DNA of 64,000 nt from Opisthorchis felineus (Eukaryota; Platyhelminthes; Trematoda; Opisthorchiida; Opisthorchiidae): assembly GCA_004794785.1 (NCBI GenBank), contig SJOL01005652.1, forward strand, positions 172,551 through 236,550, read 5' to 3'. Shown in pieces: positions 22,996 through 34,305 of this stretch (positions are counted from its first letter, which is position 1; each line of letters begins with the position of its first letter). A program made the position numbers and the translations under genes. The notes beneath the pieces were generated by a model. That model worked only from the letters and a program-made list of their open reading frames with translations, had not been told where the DNA came from and ran no database searches.

Positions 22996-23186
22996 CTTTC
23001 CAAAATACTTTCGGTGGACAATGATATCCGGCCAAGGCCATTTGTTCGAAGTCCTCCGTATAAATATTAGCTAAAACTGGGGATATTGGAGATCCCATTG
23101 CAAGACCTTGTTCTTGTGTGTAAACGGTTGTGTCAAAAACAAACTGATCGAGATTCAAACACACTCTTATGCCCTCAACCATTTCA
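22996..23186 (-). pseudogene. inverted 5' piece of the second Penelope-like element
   Basis: The minus strand encodes VEGIRVCLNLDQFVFDTTVY, QEQGLAMGSPISPVLANIY and the start of the next block (ALAGYHCPPKVFW). This is the RT motif B region, nearly identical to codons around 445-504 of the intact element at 34266-36710. The homology stops abruptly at TTTTGG. About 45 bp of it is present again in the forward part that starts at 23187. Confidence 0.9.
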
Positions 23187-24139
23187 AATGGCCTTGGCCG
23201 GATATCATTGTCCACCGAAAGTATTTTGGCGTTATGTTGACGATACGTTTGTTGTAATCAAGCGAGATAACGTGAACAGCTTCCACGACTATCTCAATAG
23301 TTTAAGTACACACATCAAGTTTAGCATGGAGATAGAGCCCACGTCGGGCACATTACCCTTCCTGGACTGTATAGCACATAAGAGTGGCGAGAAACCAACA
23401 GACACAGGAACCGTTTTAAACTAATCATCAGCACACCCAAAGTCCGTGTACGCCAGTATTGTCTCATCGATGTTTCGTCGAGTCAGAGCGCTGTGCACAG
23501 AAGAGATCGACCGAACGGCAGCTCAGATCGAGATTGCCAACAGACTTCAAGAAATAGGATACCCAGTGAGTTTGATTAGGCCTCAACTAAGAAAGATATT
23601 GGCTCCGGTATCTAGATCCAGTAAGGAATGGATTGGCCTAGCATTCATTCCATATAAAGCAGGAACTTCGGAGGTTATTCAAAGAATATTGAACTTGGCC
23701 AACATTAGAGTAGCTTTCCAGAAGGGAAAAACGCTACGCTCAGTTTTGGTGCAATTGAAAGATCCCCTCCCGGTTGAAAGGACTAGGGACTGTGTGTATA
23801 AAATTAATTGCAACGATTGCACTAAGGTTTACATAAGACAAACTGCCAGGGAATTGCACACCAGAATTGGTGAGCATAAAAGGAGAATAAACAAACCACC
23901 AAGGAATGCGGAAGAATACCAAACGCTGGTCAAAGACTCAGCGATGGCGGTACATGCCTTAGACACGGGAAATAGAATAGATTTGGATAATGTGGAAGTT
24001 TTAAGACGGGGACTGCGATTCACACCACAGCGGCTGATAGCCGAAGCGGTGGAAATCACCAAGCATCATAGCGTGAACAGAATCGAGGGTGTGGAACTGG
24101 CGAGCATATGGAAAGCGGTCTTAGATAAGCCGAGTTGAC
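23187..24139 (+). pseudogene. second Penelope-like element, 3' half of the RT and GIY-YIG endonuclease
   Basis: Forward-oriented remainder of the element: ALAGYHCPPKVFWRYVDDTF (motif C YVDD), the RT thumb region, then VYKINCNDCTKVYI and ARELHTRIGEHKRR of the GIY-YIG endonuclease, to the TGA at 24136-24138. Compared with the intact element it lacks 24 bp before GEKPTDTG and has TAC changed to TAA after VLN, which ends the frame at 23424. The endonuclease reads VYIRQT instead of VYIGQT, losing the conserved Gly of the GIY-YIG motif. It lies in intron 2 of the RNF19-like gene. Confidence 0.92.
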
Positions 24140-24151
24140 ACGTGACTGTGT

Positions 24152-24623
24152 GGTTGTCAATTCACTTAGAATAATTAGCAAAAACAGGGGCTGGAAATCC
24201 CAACCCGACCAAAGTTCACAGAATCCCTCTTACACAACTATCATAGCACTAGCCCAACCACACAGACGGACAGAAAGTGCAAACGAAGTTTAAGAGGGAT
24301 CATCAAGTGAACCGAACCAGAAGAACTACACCCTAGGCTGGACCCAAATCCATTTAGGTTCCCCCATCGGCCCAACACTTGGTCACCCACCCTAACACAC
24401 AAAATCCTTCGGCCGACACCCAACAGAGATTTAGCTTGACTTAGATGATTGGTTCTCCTTGCGCCTTAAATCTCGACCAACCTCGTAACCTAGTCACTTG
24501 GCCTGACGAAGCTTTTGTGTCAAAAGCGAAACGTTGCCCAGCAATAAATCTGCCGATTGTTACCAAACTTTTCCGAAAGCGATGATTACTCAATCGGTTT
24601 CAAGCGTTTTTCACCTGGTTGAA
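24152..24623 (+). repeat. 3' terminal repeat (pLTR) of the second Penelope-like element
   Basis: Nearly identical to 33842-34305. It starts CAATTCACTTAGAATAATTAG and contains the hammerhead. It runs about 50 bp past the point where the intact element's 3' repeat ends, continuing through CGATGATTACTCAATCGG to CACCTGGTTGAA. In the intact copy that sequence is the beginning of the coding frame. Confidence 0.88.
24485..24563 (+). ncRNA. Penelope-type hammerhead ribozyme, copy in the second element
   Basis: The core is GGC-CUGACGA (24500-24509), stem II GCUUUUG/CAAAAGC with loop UGU, GAAA (24528-24531), a minimal stem III ACGU, then U^GCC with cleavage expected between 24535 and 24536. GGC/GCC form inner stem I and GUAAC (24485-24489)/GUUAC (24559-24563) form outer stem I. 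It is identical in the core to both copies of the intact element. Confidence 0.82.
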
Positions 24624-27360
24624 TATAAAAGACATTCTGGCCGCTCTAAGAAACGCAATCAAATCAAAAAGACGAGCGTGACTCGTTTATTTCGCTACAT
24701 GCTTTAGCTGGGATCCACCAGGGCAATTTTGATGAAGTGCATATCCTGCAGTAAATCCTCGACATGTAAACACAGAGGTTCTCTGCTGAGTCACTGCCTA
24801 TCCATCTGATTCCTTCGTGCGTTAACAGGCCTGCCATCATCTGGTCCGTGCTATTCATCATACGTAGGTGCTCCGAGCACGACAGGCCGCAGGTAACACG
24901 ACACTCCAGACCCAAGGCCCGTCGTCACGCGTGCACACAATCCAGCATGCACATACATAACCTCCAGGACACATGACTTTCACACTAATGACAGCCCATA
25001 TGACTAGCCACTTTGGTGGCGTTCTTGTTTGACAAGTTTGTTTGCTTTAATCTCGTTAAAAAACTTTCCTACGTTTCCATCAGCTTTTCACGCTGAATTG
25101 CCAGTGCTGTTACATTTGAGGCCAATTATCAAAGAAGGGCAAATGCTCTGTTCGAACAAAAAAGACATGTCATTCACAATCGTCGACTTCAGAAGTACCG
25201 TTTGTGTGGCCCACTAGTCATCGCTATGTGATAACCAGGTGGATCTATCTCTGCACAGTGTATCTTGTTTTTACCCCTCCGTCCTGTCTCGACTTAGAAG
25301 GACGCGACAAGCGAGTCGTCGATCATGTGATCGATGTTACAATGAATGAGTCGCTTCTGTCCATCTTCTTGTACATTCCGACAGCTATCATTGTGTGATT
25401 CGGAGCTGAGGCAAGGCACAGTGTTCAGTCGAGGTACGGTGTTTTTTCTCGCTGGATTACGTGTGACACATTTAACGAGCATGTCAGAGTAGATGGTCAA
25501 AGAAACTGACAGAATACGCCCCAAGTTGCACTGAACAGCGGACAGTGACGCAAGTTATTGCCTGGCAAAAACTTGGGCGGCTATTTGCTAACCCCAGTCA
25601 GCTGGCTCAACCGAACGTCTCTGCTGTAAAACCCGGGCTGAAAAATGTTCACAGAATGAGTGTACGCTGGTGATAAATGAATGCAATCTATTGATTTTTC
25701 AGAAGTGCACAGGAAGTCAAGCTTGAAAACGTGTTTTCGTTCATCATACATCAACATTCCTAGACTCTTTATGGGATGCAGCGACTTGTGCACACTGTGG
25801 AGCTGATAAGTTTGATGTTAACCCTTTTTTTGATGACTATGAGTGCGTTAGATTCCCAAATTAAGGGACCGATTACGACTCAGAATCGGCATAGCAGCTC
25901 CTGGTTAGATATCAGACCTCTATTTACTTGATTTTCCTATCAATCACGGAAAATCGCTTTCAGAACGTCGATGTTTCAGTGGCGAAACCAACGGTTGTGT
26001 GTAATGAATATGGAGTCTATATTTTGCATGTCACTTTAGTTGTCGATGAGCCTATGGGACAATATTTGGACGCTGTAGATTTTACCGCTTGGGTATTCCG
26101 GAGAGGCAACGAGAAATGAAATCAGTTGTAAGAATTCATCATCTAGTGTAGTTTATCCATTGTGTGGCTCACTCTATTCGCCGAGGGGAACCTTTGATGA
26201 ATATATACTGTGCTTCCAATACATCTTACCAGTAAACAATGGAGTGGTAAACATGAAATTTTCTGTTTGCACCCACTACATAGTCTCGTATCCCTATTGG
26301 AGGTATGCAGTGCGTTGAACTTAACACAGACTATTCGAATTTACCTCTTTTGTGTTTGATAGGTCAATTTCACTTCATGCTGCAATCCAGCAGGTGTGGC
26401 GCATTAATGTTATGATGTCTATTTTTATGTGTTCTAGCAGCGAGCAGAAGGGCAACTTATTGTTTTATTTTCCTCAATCTGTTTTCCCAATATTTCGCAT
26501 TGCACCCTGTTCTGTCTATATTGTTGCGTTTTCTACAGACCATCTATTAAAATCTAAAAGAGATGAATAATGCGTTGCCCTGAGACCAAATACAGAGTTG
26601 AGGTGACGTGACACATTTGACTTTTTTGTACAGTCCAACAATGATCTTTCTGCCCTTCTGATTTATGCCAGTTTGCTCTCGTTAACTCCTAAAATTCACG
26701 AAAATCAAATTTTCACAATATCAGTGACTTAGGAAGTCAAAGGTAATTGTTTGTCACCGAAGTCCTAGTGTTCAGAGGCAATAGAGATAAATAGCTCGAA
26801 CTGTACATTTTATCAAATATCTCCCTCTCGTCTTCTCATGCACTTCTGATACCACACTGTGTTAACGGGGATAGTATTTCGTGGGTTTGGATGCCTAAAT
26901 GTTGCGCCTAAAGAAGTCAAACCCGGAAGAACATTGCTTTGATCCTTTACGACGCAGCTGTTTCAAGGTTCACCTGGTTTCATTGAAGCTTTTGTTACCG
27001 AGACGCTATCGGAACGGTTGACTTCCAGTTTCACTAATAACCTTCCCCTTTTTCTACATGGCTGCTCAAAGAGTGAGCCGTCGGTGCTGATATGGATTGT
27101 TTGACTAACATCTTAATATGTAAGGTCTGAGTGTCGAGATCCTTGTGTGACAGTCCGATTTTAAAGTTTTGTGTTATCAGTCCTTGTAGGTCAGGTTTTC
27201 GATAGTTTGGATCAAGTGTTCGAATTCCTGCATAACGGCCTGAAGGTTTTACCTTATTGTATAAAATCCGAGATTCGGGGTTCCTATACTATGGTTCTCC
27301 GTAGCTGCCTAGGGAGCAGAGGAGTTTCATCATCATCATCAGCAGCAGTAATATATCAAC
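24624..27360. other. intron 2, nothing recognised
   Basis: No recognised domain or repeat family. A short ATC/AGC trinucleotide tract is at 27327-27347. Confidence 0.45.
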
Positions 27361-27380
27361 AGTACTGTAATAACAGTACT
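27361..27380. repeat. perfect 8 bp inverted repeat
   Basis: AGTACTGT-AATA-ACAGTACT, an exact hairpin with a four-base loop, just after the trinucleotide tract. No function is assigned. Confidence 0.75.
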
Positions 27381-30300
27381 TTCTCAACTTAGTTCTCGGT
27401 CTAAACCTTCCAAGATAGCATTCCCATCAAAACAATCACCAAAGATGCCCAAAGTATATTAACGCACAAAACCAGGTCCAGTGCATCCTATATAAAGTGT
27501 ATGCGGCGACAATATTCTGGGAATTCTGTCGCCTGGATGCGGCATTGGCAACCGGCATTCAGCGGATACTGGATCGTAATTGGCTGTTGTGTCCAGACTT
27601 TCGGGCAATCAGAGCTCGCCTTGATGCTGGACCAGCAAGCGGCCCGATCTTCTGGCCAATCGAGTGCGGGATAGGTTCCTTGGCCTTAACAGCGCCTAAC
27701 TGCGAGCGGTAAAGCGGTATGGGTGCAGAATTTCGCCTAAAATAGCCTATCGGCACTCAACCTCTACAAAGGAGCGAAGAACGTGCCAACAGTGATGTAA
27801 ATGGTATCAACCCGGTATCCATTCCTATATTCGGGTGATAGGTTAAACTGAGAACCTGAAAACCGATTTCTTTGGCGTTTCGACGAGAATGTTCACATAC
27901 TTGTGTCTACACAATGAGCTAGCATGCCTTTCTGGATCTGCTTGTTACATCCTGCTATACCGATGGATTGATCGTCGTTTGCGTTAAGATGCATGTAAAA
28001 CCATCTTGGAACTTAGAGGTATAATACTGTGAAACAAGAGAAAGAGAGCGGTCCTAAACCCATCGGCATGCCCGTCGATGGTCCGTGACTGTCAGAAATG
28101 TGAGATCTAAACGGTTGAACCCCTCAGTGTATGTGAAGCGAAGACGACGATTAACCAAGTTGCTGTGTAGTGCGTGTATGCTGGTGACATTTTCCGCGTT
28201 TGGGATTCCTTCGCGTAGATATGCGCCACCCAGCTGACAGAGCCAGACGACACGTTCAGAGAACTGCCTTTAGCATGCTCAGCAACGCTGCTCCATAACT
28301 TCCTATCAGTTGGTGGGTAACTAGATAAACAGTGTGAATGTCTTAGGTTGCTGACTGAAATTAACCCGCATGTTTACAGTTTCACTTGTTCCTGTAGAGC
28401 TATATTAAAGGGATTTCAATGGGTTTTCTGTACAAGTTAGCGAACATTCGAAACATAGTTTTCCCCGAATGTAATGAGCTGAAGTTAAGCAAACGATGTA
28501 CACCGAAATAACTGAAAGGATAGAACTGTTTTGAAACAGTTAGTGGATGATGCTAAGAAACAGGACTGGAGCAATGTGGCATCTTCAAAACTAGTTCTTT
28601 TTGGAATGAAGATTATACAGAAACTACAGACAATGTATTTGCCAAACTTCATCCTTCTGGATGCGGTTGCATGTCTGAAACACTCATCGAGTCTTCGAAC
28701 TGCACAGTGAAGAGTGCTGCAAAAGTGCTGCGCGTGACTGGTGATAGTCTTTTTGGCTCGCTTTGTTCATTGAGATACATGCACGACGGTTGCACTGGAA
28801 TATTATCTCTGTCCGTCTTCATCTGATCAGTAATGGCACGATGCTGTAGCACGAGTAACAAAAAGCCTGCGATCCGACCGATCGCGTTGCGGTCTGACGC
28901 ACTTCGGCCAGCCGATGGGATTCAGAATAATTTAGAGTTTTTGGTTAATGGTGGTAACGCCTTGAATGATTTTACCAGTGATTTGAGAAGCTTTTCAGTC
29001 TGGCAATATTTTGTGATTGTTTAGTAGTCGTGTCAGAATTTTAGAACACATCGAAAACAATTATAGTCCACGGTTTTAGACGTTCACCTCAGGTTTTGCA
29101 GTGAAGACTCGGGTTTTTGAATGATGACCCATCCCTTGCTTTCTGTACCTGAGTTAAAATGTCAGACGACCAAAGTGCCCCATTGTCTTCGTTGAACGTA
29201 ACCAACGTTTCCCATAACTTCTTTCTACCTGTCCATTCTGACATGGTCGTGATTTTGGCGCGCCATCAATATCTTTTCCAGGTTTCTATTAGCCCGACAG
29301 AAAAGAAATACCGTATCCACCGCAAAATCACTGAATGTAACGGATACCAGAGCCAGTGATATTTCAGCTGAAATTCGAAATAACAAGCGATACAGTAGAG
29401 TAGGGTGATGAGATCGGTAAGTTATTCGGTGCGTTCGCTCGGTGGATGTTTTTCTCAGGTCCAAATAGGTTAAGAAAGCAGTACGACCAAAACCTCTGCT
29501 AATTCACAAATACCTAGCTTATTTCAGTCTGCTGATGATGTTCTTTCACTTTGTTCGTCTATGTACTAGTTCATTTTCTGACTAGTAATGAAGCCATGTT
29601 CGATCTCATGCTATGATAGAGGCACCGAGCAATTCTCTTAGGTGAAGTTTTACTCTGTGAGCGGGTGGCGCGAAAAATTCGTATGAAGGAGTCCATCGGG
29701 CGTCGATGCTTAAGGACGAGTAACAACTTACTGTCTCCTATTCGAATAGTATCTTATACGACTGTACTCGAGTTTCGAATTCGCCTCCAATCTGCCCAGA
29801 GAGGACTGAGTTGGTCTTGGTGATATTCAGATTAGCTACCGCACATGGATGTCAATCACGGGGAAGGTCCGCACATGGATCGGTTTCGTCAAACGTGACT
29901 GTTCGTCCTCACTCGCTGCAAAGTCAACATATTTTTGACCCCGCTGAGTTTCTCTGTCTGTGTCACAACCCTCGTGCGACTCGATGTGCAGAGCATTTCG
30001 GATCGCCTGTCTCAGTCGCATCCGCTCACTGTTAGGCAGATTATTACACCAAAAACGCCTTACGACTCGTAATTAGGCACTGGAATAGTCGATGAGGCCA
30101 AATCGCACGTGATTGGTCAGAAGATCGGGACACTGCATGCCTAGCCTTAAACTGAACCCTGGCCAATAATGTGGATCAACAGCCAATCGTGTTCCAGAAT
30201 GCGCTACATTCCAGTTGCTAGTGCCGCGTCCAGAAGGCGTCCGAGTTTCCAGAATGTTGTCATTACGTACACTTTAAAAGCAACGCAATATACGTCTTTT

Positions 30301-30795
30301 TTACTTAATTTGAACGTGTAATTCCTTCTATGTACCCTTGATGTTTCTTCTGCTGGAAACGCTGGCCTGGGAGAATCAGACCGAGAACTGATCTAAAGCG
30401 TAACCGCTATTTCACCAAGCAACGGGATGATTAAGTTCTTGTCTGTCACACGCCGGAATGCCTGAGAAGGAAGCAGCATCGGCAGCTCCCCATGCAATAG
30501 TGCGCATATGTTCCCTGGTGTAATGAGACGCAATGTGCGGATTGCTTGACTGGAAAACTGCTCTAACTGCTCGGATTTTGTAGAGAAGTACGCAATGTGG
30601 CGTTCGGGTTAGATTTCTGCGGATGTGTGGATGACCAGTCCAATGGTATCATACATACGATGAGTAATGCAACTGTTAGTGTGCCACCTGGTAGTTGAAT
30701 CGCCTTCACTATTTAGCTTCCAGCCCGCTGCGACTGATATCAGACACGTTATATGTGATACGTTAACGTCTTACATGCCTTGTGCTTCTCTGCAG
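27381..30795. other. end of intron 2, nothing firmly recognised
   Basis: Short frames only. The stretches 27490-27760 and 30060-30300 are richer in G and C and in CCAAT-like words than their surroundings and could be old LTR or promoter-like sequence, but no paired repeat supports this. The region ends in the acceptor TGTGCTTCTCTGCAG (30781-30795). Confidence 0.4.
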
Positions 30796-31017
30796 GGGTC
30801 TGCTTCAACTTGTTGAAACTGAAAGTAGCAGGTGGAGTTTTTACACCGGTTCTAATGTTTTTTTCATTTCACAAGGAAAAATCAAACCGTGTCCAAAATG
30901 CAATACCTTTATCCAGAAAGTGGATGACGGCAGTTGTAATGATATGGTCTGTGCCATCTGCGGTTTCAATTTCTGCTGGCTCTGTCTACGTCCTAACTCT
31001 GCCGGACACTACTTGGT
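30796..31017 (+). CDS. RNF19: RNF19-like RBR E3 ligase, RING2 exon
   Basis: The acceptor TGTGCTTCTCTGCAG puts one base into the split codon left by 14528, so no missing exon is needed. A linker ([13 protein letters not shown]...FFISQG) leads into RING2: [20 protein letters not shown], then NDMVCAIC and GFNFCWLC, close to the RNF19 pattern KPCPRC...MNDGSCNHMTCAVC...FCWLC. The Cys of DGSC (codon 30935-30937) aligns with the catalytic ubiquitin-accepting Cys of RBR ligases. Two residues on, where RBR ligases usually have His, this gene has Asp (GAT). The exon ends HYL + GT at the donor GTAAGT (31018). Confidence 0.92.
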
Positions 31018-32994
31018 GTAAGTTTTGCTCAGGCGCAGTTGTGATCCCATCATGTGTTTACTGCTTTTTGGTTGCCTCGCTTTCGCCTTAGCACAAGGCT
31101 TGCTTGAGCTTTATGAGTAGTGGAACATATCCTGTAAAGTTCTGTCGCGATCGAGGTTCTTAAGAGGAGAACGCCAAGGCCAGTTTTTCTTGGATTTTGG
31201 ATTCCAAACACCTGTATCGAATATGAATGTTAGCTTTTTGGGACTCACTGAAAATCGGCCTTTGTATTCTGTCGAGTTTTCACTGCAGTCCTTCAATTAG
31301 TTGACGCGCAAAAACACCGGCGCACTCACGATCCAGTTAATTAGGTCCCAAATTGGGTAGCCATCCTAGTAATATTCCTGCATATCTCCTCGCTTAATCC
31401 ACCTCATTTCGGTTGTATTTCCTCCATTTCAAACTTTTACCAGGTTATGTGACCGGTGTAATCCGAGTCCTCCGCTTTTATCAAACTACAACCGCACATT
31501 TACTGTAGGGATATGGATACGCCAGGTCGACAGACACATTACGTCAGTACTCCACCGTGACATCAAATCACTCCTGATTTGAGTTCCCCAGCGTGCATTT
31601 GGGTATTCACCATGAAACTGATTGAAACGCTGGGGTTACTTAATGGGATTTCAAATAAGCGGTTTTTTTTCCACGCAATAGTCTTTTTGTTTTACTTGGT
31701 GGAGTTGCTATCTGCGGTTGAAAGTGAATAAACTGTGTTTACGAAGCTGAGGTGATTAGCTCAACCATACTTTCGTTTATAGTTGTTTGAGCATCGGATG
31801 GTCATGAGGGTCCCCTTTTCAGAACTGCAGAAATGACGAGAACGTCGTCTAGCGTTCGGACGGTGTTACTTTTCAATGTCCTACAGGTTTGTACCTAATA
31901 AAGTCACCATACACCATCGAGCGTAAACATTTGTACTATCAATGTACTCAATCATAGGTTTTTGCCCCGCATTTAAATGGTTTTCGTGGTTCAACACTTT
32001 TCGATCTAGCAGGCTGAAAGATAGTGGCTCAGTATTGAAGCTGCAAAACTATACGAAAACGACAAATGCTGATCGCACAGAAGTTAGTTTTATTCACGAA
32101 AGTACGTGCGTTCCATCATTCGACATAACAACCTACTGGCGTGTACTATTTCCTGGCATATATATTTCCACTGTCCCACCTAACCTCACATGACCCACTG
32201 AGTTCTCGGTTTTGGACGTGCACAGAGGTAGCGACAAGCTACCGCTAGTCTCACCCCACACCCTCATCACATTCGGCTTGCACGGTGAGGCCACTCCGTT
32301 CACGTATGCTTGAGACGGCTTAACTCATCCTGGGCACGCATGAAAGCAGTGGAACCGTGAGAATGCAATTCAATGGAATTGTTCGACCGTTTGCAGTCAA
32401 AACCTCAGCCAACGCGAGCAAGTCCAGCTGTTGGCTTGATCATCACTGGCTCGGGATACATCGACCCCAATGAATGCATAACGCTGTTACAACTAGTAGA
32501 GCCTAGAAACTCTCCACCGTGATTTAAGGGAATGTGTACTCCATCTCCGACCCAGGTCCTATGCCCCATCTCGTTAGATTGTTGCGCAAGACATTGAGAT
32601 AGTAGAGATGTTCCACTCACGGAGGCAAATTTTTCACCAATTATCCGAGTCGAAACACTTAATTAACACCGGATGGATGAATTGCTTAATTCTTCTATGC
32701 GTCACTTTTATGGGTGGACACTTGCTACAATGAATAGGCCGTAGTGGAAAAAGCCGTTCTGTTCTTCAAAGCCTTAACTAATCTGTCGGAAACGCAGTGC
32801 ATACCTTGTTGAAAGTTGTTAGTCACTGTCTAAAGCCTACACTTTCAAACACTGAAATAGTCTGAGATAATAAAAGTCGACGTCAGGAATGCGGTTTATA
32901 TCAGACTCTGTTATAGCTGTTTCTCTGAGTTCGGTTTCACACAGGCCAACTTGTTCAACCCGAGCCCTTGTTTTCTCTCATTTGCTTTGTCTAG
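31018..32994. other. intron 3 of the RNF19-like gene
   Basis: Two kilobases with no recognised repeat or gene. It ends in the acceptor TTTGCTTTGTCTAG (32981-32994). Confidence 0.55.
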
Positions 32995-33157
32995 TCTCGA
33001 TGGATGTTCTATATGGGGCAAACGACGATGGTCTACGAGGCGTCGGCTTCTCGTTCTACTGGCGGTTCTTCTGCTCACTCCGTTCGCGCTACCGCTTCTT
33101 TTGGCGATCGGTATTCCTGTTGGGACCATTAGTTTCGTTGCCCTGTCTTGTCAACTG
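32995..33157 (+). CDS. RNF19: RNF19-like RBR E3 ligase, first membrane-span exon
   Basis: The first base completes the Val codon split at 31017. LDGCSIWGKRRWSTRRR matches the SPSGCTFWGKKPWSRKKK segment that follows RING2 in RNF19, which identifies the subfamily. It leads into a long hydrophobic run (LLVLLAVLLLTPFALPLLLA) ending near IGIPVGTISFVAL, the first membrane span. In RNF19 proteins two such spans anchor the ligase in internal membranes with the RBR module in the cytosol. The donor CTG|GTAAGA at 33158 falls on a codon boundary, matching the phase of the next exon. Confidence 0.9.
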
Positions 33158-33258
33158 GTAAGAGTTTAATGCTTGGTCTGTTTCTTATCACAGGGACTAG
33201 CAGCATCACTTGACAACACTCATTTGTTCTACATCGATGAGGAAATTGGTATCGACTG

Positions 33259-33432
33259 ATTCAGCTGTAACGCCCTTTCGGTGCCTAACTGCCATGCCAC
33301 CAGAAGGAAGCACGAGGGCTGGGGTACTGTCAGGTTGCCCAAGCCTAGACAGTGGAGGTCGAGAGGCAGAGGTCGGGTTCGAACCACGGACCTTCCCGTC
33401 AGTAAATTTGCGCTCTAACCACTGAGCCGTTC
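33259..33432 (-). mobile_element. tRNA-derived SINE, copy 3
   Basis: Minus-strand SINE with A-box-like CGGCTCAGTGGTTAGAGCGC, B box GGTTCGAACCC (near 33378-33388) and the shared body, ending CAGCTGAATCAG. It lies about 100 bp into intron 4, just after the exon at 32995-33157. Confidence 0.87.
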
Positions 33433-33841
33433 CGTTTACATTAACCGGGAGAAACATTTCACGCCCGAGAGTGATCCAGTCAAAATACCCAGCCCCAAGA
33501 ATAAAAACCTTTGGGTCTTGAAAATTTCCTACAGCTTTTGGAGTTGTTCTAGTCTCCTACTTGAAGTGTCAGTTTCATCCTTAATCAACCGAACTTCTGG
33601 TTTATGAATTACTCTCTTCCTATGTTTGTTGAACTTTAGGGAAAACGTGTAGAATGTGTACGATCTTCCACAATATCACTGTTAATGGGCGAGTCAGTTC
33701 CGCCGTTTAAAAACGAGGCTGTAAGTTTTCATACAAGTTCGAGTAATTACTCTAGAAAGTGGGGTATGATCCTGGCAAGTGCATTCTCGAGAGTCCACTC
33801 GTTCTTATTTTGAATCATCAGCTTGGTGCAGAGAGTTCTAG
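33433..33841. other. intron 4 sequence before the Penelope-like element
   Basis: Nothing recognised. The boundary with the element is GAGTTCTAG|CAATTCAC near 33841. Confidence 0.5.
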
Positions 33842-34305
33842 CAATTCACTTAGAATCATTAGCAAAAACAGGGGGTGGAAATCCCAATCCGACCAAAGTT
33901 CACAGAATCCCTCTTACACAACTATCGTAGCACTAGCCCATCCACACAGACGGACAGAAAGTGCAAACGAAGTTTAAGAGGGATCATCAAGTGAACCGAA
34001 CCAGAAGAACTACACCCTAGGCTGGACCCAAATCCATTTAGGTTCCCCCATCGGCCCAACACTTGGTCACCCACCCTAACACACAAAATCCTTCGGCCGA
34101 CACCCAACAGAGATTTAGCTTGACTTAGATGATTGGTTCTCCTTCCGCCTTAAATCTCGACCAACCTCGTAACCTAGTCACTTGGCCTGACGAAGCTTTT
34201 GTGTCAAAAGCGAAACGTTGCCCAGCAATAAATCTACCGATTGTTACCAAACTTTTCCGAAAACGATGATTACTCAATCGGTTTCAAGCGTTTTTCACCT
34301 GGTTG
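33842..34305 (+). repeat. 5' terminal repeat (pLTR) of the intact Penelope-like element
   Basis: Direct repeat of 36730-37138, with only a few substitutions and a roughly 12-base deletion in the 3' copy (around 36928). It begins CAATTCACTTAGAATCATTAG and carries a hammerhead ribozyme at 34169-34247. Homology with the 24152-24623 repeat continues to 34305, into the coding frame. Penelope-like elements are known for such pLTRs, usually from tandem or partly tandem insertion. Confidence 0.9.
34169..34247 (+). ncRNA. Penelope-type hammerhead ribozyme in the 5' repeat
   Basis: CUGACGA (34187-34193), an extra A, stem II GCUUUUG (34195-34201) with CAAAAGC (34205-34211), GAAA (34212-34215), stem III limited to ACGU, and cleavage expected after U34219. 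Inner stem I is GGC (34184-34186) with GCC (34220-34222), and outer stem I is GUAAC (34169-34173) with GUUAC (34243-34247). The extra A between core and stem II and the GUU rather than GUC triplet depart from the textbook consensus. A two-pair stem III suggests activity as a dimer. Confidence 0.83.

Noticed and set aside
30876..30876. Alternative start of the RING2 exon at the acceptor TTTCATTTCACAAG
   Set aside because: It would break the phase with the IBR exon, while the acceptor ending at 30795 fits exactly and the frame between them is open.
33922..34107. Minus-strand frame repeated at 24241-24423
   Set aside because: It is carried by the Penelope terminal repeats on the antisense strand and shows no domain.
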